Below, in pieces: positions 62,866 through 64,000 of a stretch of 64,000 nucleotides of DNA. Location: NCBI GenBank assembly GCA_021325275.1, contig JAJPHL010000037.1, forward strand, positions 124,001-188,000. Direction: 5' to 3'. The notes below the pieces were generated by a model. The model searched no databases, was not told the DNA's origin, and was given only the letters and a program-made list of their open reading frames with translations. Numbering within the stretch: the stretch's first letter is position 1; each line of letters opens with the position of its first letter. This stretch comes from Terriglobia bacterium (GTDB taxonomy: Bacteria > Acidobacteriota > Terriglobia > JAJPHL01). A program made the position numbers and the translations under genes.

Positions 62866-64000
62866 TCATTCATAGCGCAGCGCAGTCAGCGGATCCACCC
62901 GGGTCGCGCGGCGTGCCGGCAAGAATCCAGCGATCACCGAGACAACGGCGAGCGTGACGCTGATCGCCGCGTAGGTTGCGGGGTCCGCCGGGCTGACGTA
63001 CAACAGGCTCGCGATCAAGCGCGTTGCGCCGTACGACGCCGCCAGTCCCACGGCGACGCCGAGCGCCGTCAGTTTCAATCCTTGACGCAAGACCAATTGC
63101 AGCACGGCAGTTTGTTCAGCTCCCAGCGCAATTCGGATTCCGATTTCTTTGGTGCGCCGCGTGACGGTATACGCCATCACGCCGTAGATTCCCACCACCG
63201 TCAATGCCACGGCGAGGACTCCGAAGACGGCCAGGAGCTCGGCGCCGAGGCGTGCGGTCCACAAGTTGTCCGCGATCGCCGAGGTCATGGTCTGCGGTTG
63301 CGGCAGCGGCATCGTGGAGTCGAGACCGCGAATCGTTTGGCGAAACGCCGGGAACAGCGGCGCGGGATCGCCCGACGTGCGAACGCACAGCGTCATCGCG
63401 GGCGCGTAGAACTGCGTTGCCGAAAGGTAGACATGCGGCACGGCGGCGCCGCCGAGCGTGCCGAACTTGGCGTCGGCTGCGATGCCGACGACGCGGAAAA
63501 AGTTGGGATTCAAGCGATGCTTGAAGCGCCGGCCCACGGGGTCCTCGCCGGGCCAAAACATTCGCGCGGTGGTTTCGCTGATGATCGCCACTTGCTCTGC
63601 GCCTTCGCGATCGGCGGCCGAGAAGTCGCGGCCTTTCACGAGCGGAATTCCCACGGTTGAAAAATATCTTGGGAAGACGTCGTTGAAAGGCACAAACAAA
63701 CTGCGCAACTCCGCGGGCAATTCCTTGCCTTCGGGAAAAACGCGCCGCGACACGCCGGCGTTGCCGGCTTGCGGGACGTTTTCGCCCCACGTGGCCGATT
63801 GCACGCCGGGCAGCGCTTGCACACGTTCGATCGCTTGTTTGTAAAACTCGGTAGCGCGCTGCGGCGAGTATCCCTGCGCGGCGGTGTTCATGAACATCAC
63901 CGTGAGTCCCTCGACGCGAAAGCCGGGACTCAGGCGTTGCGCTTGCTGCACGCTGCGCAGGAAGAGTCCCGCGCCGATCAAGGCAACGAGCGATAACGCC
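62866..64000 (-). CDS. MacB/FtsX-type ABC permease, C-terminal part (truncated by window edge)
   Basis: The frame is open to the right edge; ~378 residues are visible. It contains an FtsX-type periplasmic domain (LPGVQSATWGENVPQ, FPRYFSTVGIPLVKGRDFSAADR, VAIISETTARMFWPGEDPVGRRFK) and the C-terminal four-helix FtsX block (LLAVFGVLAVALTVVGIYGVMAYTVTRRTKEIGIRIALGAEQ), ending GFLPARRATRVDPLTALRYE. It resembles the permease at 17213-19837. It is paired with the ATPase downstream. Confidence 0.88.
   Translation of the reverse strand, partial: ALSLVALIGAGLFLRSVQQAQRLSPGFRVEGLTVMFMNTAAQGYSPQRATEFYKQAIERVQALPGVQSATWGENVPQAGNAGVSRRVFPEGKELPAELRSLFVPFNDVFPRYFSTVGIPLVKGRDFSAADREGAEQVAIISETTARMFWPGEDPVGRRFKHRLNPNFFRVVGIAADAKFGTLGGAAVPHVYLSATQFYAPAMTLCVRTSGDPAPLFPAFRQTIRGLDSTMPLPQPQTMTSAIADNLWTARLGAELLAVFGVLAVALTVVGIYGVMAYTVTRRTKEIGIRIALGAEQTAVLQLVLRQGLKLTALGVAVGLAASYGATRLIASLLYVSPADPATYAAISVTLAVVSVIAGFLPARRATRVDPLTALRYE

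Overview
The window is GC-rich chromosomal DNA from an acidobacterium, most likely a Solibacter/Bryobacter-type lineage. The basis is family content: a TIGR03435 protein, two very large secreted proteins ending in the Solibacter-type TIGR03437 domain (one with SBBP repeats, one with NHL repeats), a PadR/ADOP-permease pair, three Oar-like TonB-dependent receptors with an N-terminal carboxypeptidase-regulatory-like domain, and many ATGA-coupled gene pairs. I see no rRNA, convincing tRNA, CRISPR array, prophage or insertion sequence. Coding density is high and no gap exceeds about 280 bases.

Layout. 1-7.7 kb: the 3' end of a Gly/His-rich protein gene, a squalene-cyclase-fold protein, a small HExxH protein, MarC, an FAD monooxygenase, and a minus-strand operon of BCS1-like AAA ATPase, radical SAM/SPASM protein and family-2 glycosyltransferase. 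7.9-20.2 kb: TIGR03435, SBBP and NHL proteins, then an ADOP permease and its PadR regulator. 20.3-27.9 kb: a toxin-antitoxin pair with an operator in its promoter, a GH88-type hydrolase, a TonB-dependent receptor and a PQQ-dependent dehydrogenase. 28-39.6 kb: surface polysaccharide genes (two GT2 proteins, one fused to a methyltransferase; an O-antigen-ligase-like protein; gmd and fcl for GDP-fucose; two membrane glycosyltransferase-like proteins), interrupted by a TetR/squalene-hopene-cyclase fusion. 39.5-46.7 kb: a minus-strand block of three secreted or outer-membrane proteins that each carry a glycine-rich insert, followed by an ECF sigma factor and anti-sigma factor. 46.8-54.7 kb: an OmpR/CpxA-type two-component system, the wreck of a second two-component system, two APC transporters and a membrane SpoIIE-type phosphatase. 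54.8-64 kb: a third TonB receptor, an MNT-HEPN pair coupled to a thioredoxin-like gene, an L,D-transpeptidase, and an operon of ABC permease, ABC ATPase, NtrC-type regulator and NtrY-type kinase.

The strongest novelty candidate is the single reading frame at 30176-32863. It joins a complete TetR-family repressor to a complete squalene-hopene cyclase, and its promoter holds a perfect 16-bp palindrome between the -35 and -10 boxes, with the -10 only 7 nt from the ATG. This suggests a terpene cyclase that is also its own, possibly lipid-sensing, repressor. The toxin-antitoxin promoter at 20264 has the same arrangement: operator in the spacer and a start codon at the predicted +1.

A second theme is a set of intergenic inverted repeats whose arms are built from short tandem words (10-bp words at 25940, a 7-bp word at 60587, an ATCAAAA word at 50892, CTCGGA-like words at 41290, a CTGAGTG word at 48901). 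Other points of interest are the glycine-rich operon with its 18-bp tandem repeat, the eroded divergent two-component pair, and the MNT-HEPN-thioredoxin operon.

All assignments come from reading the sequence and recalling families. No database search or computation was run.
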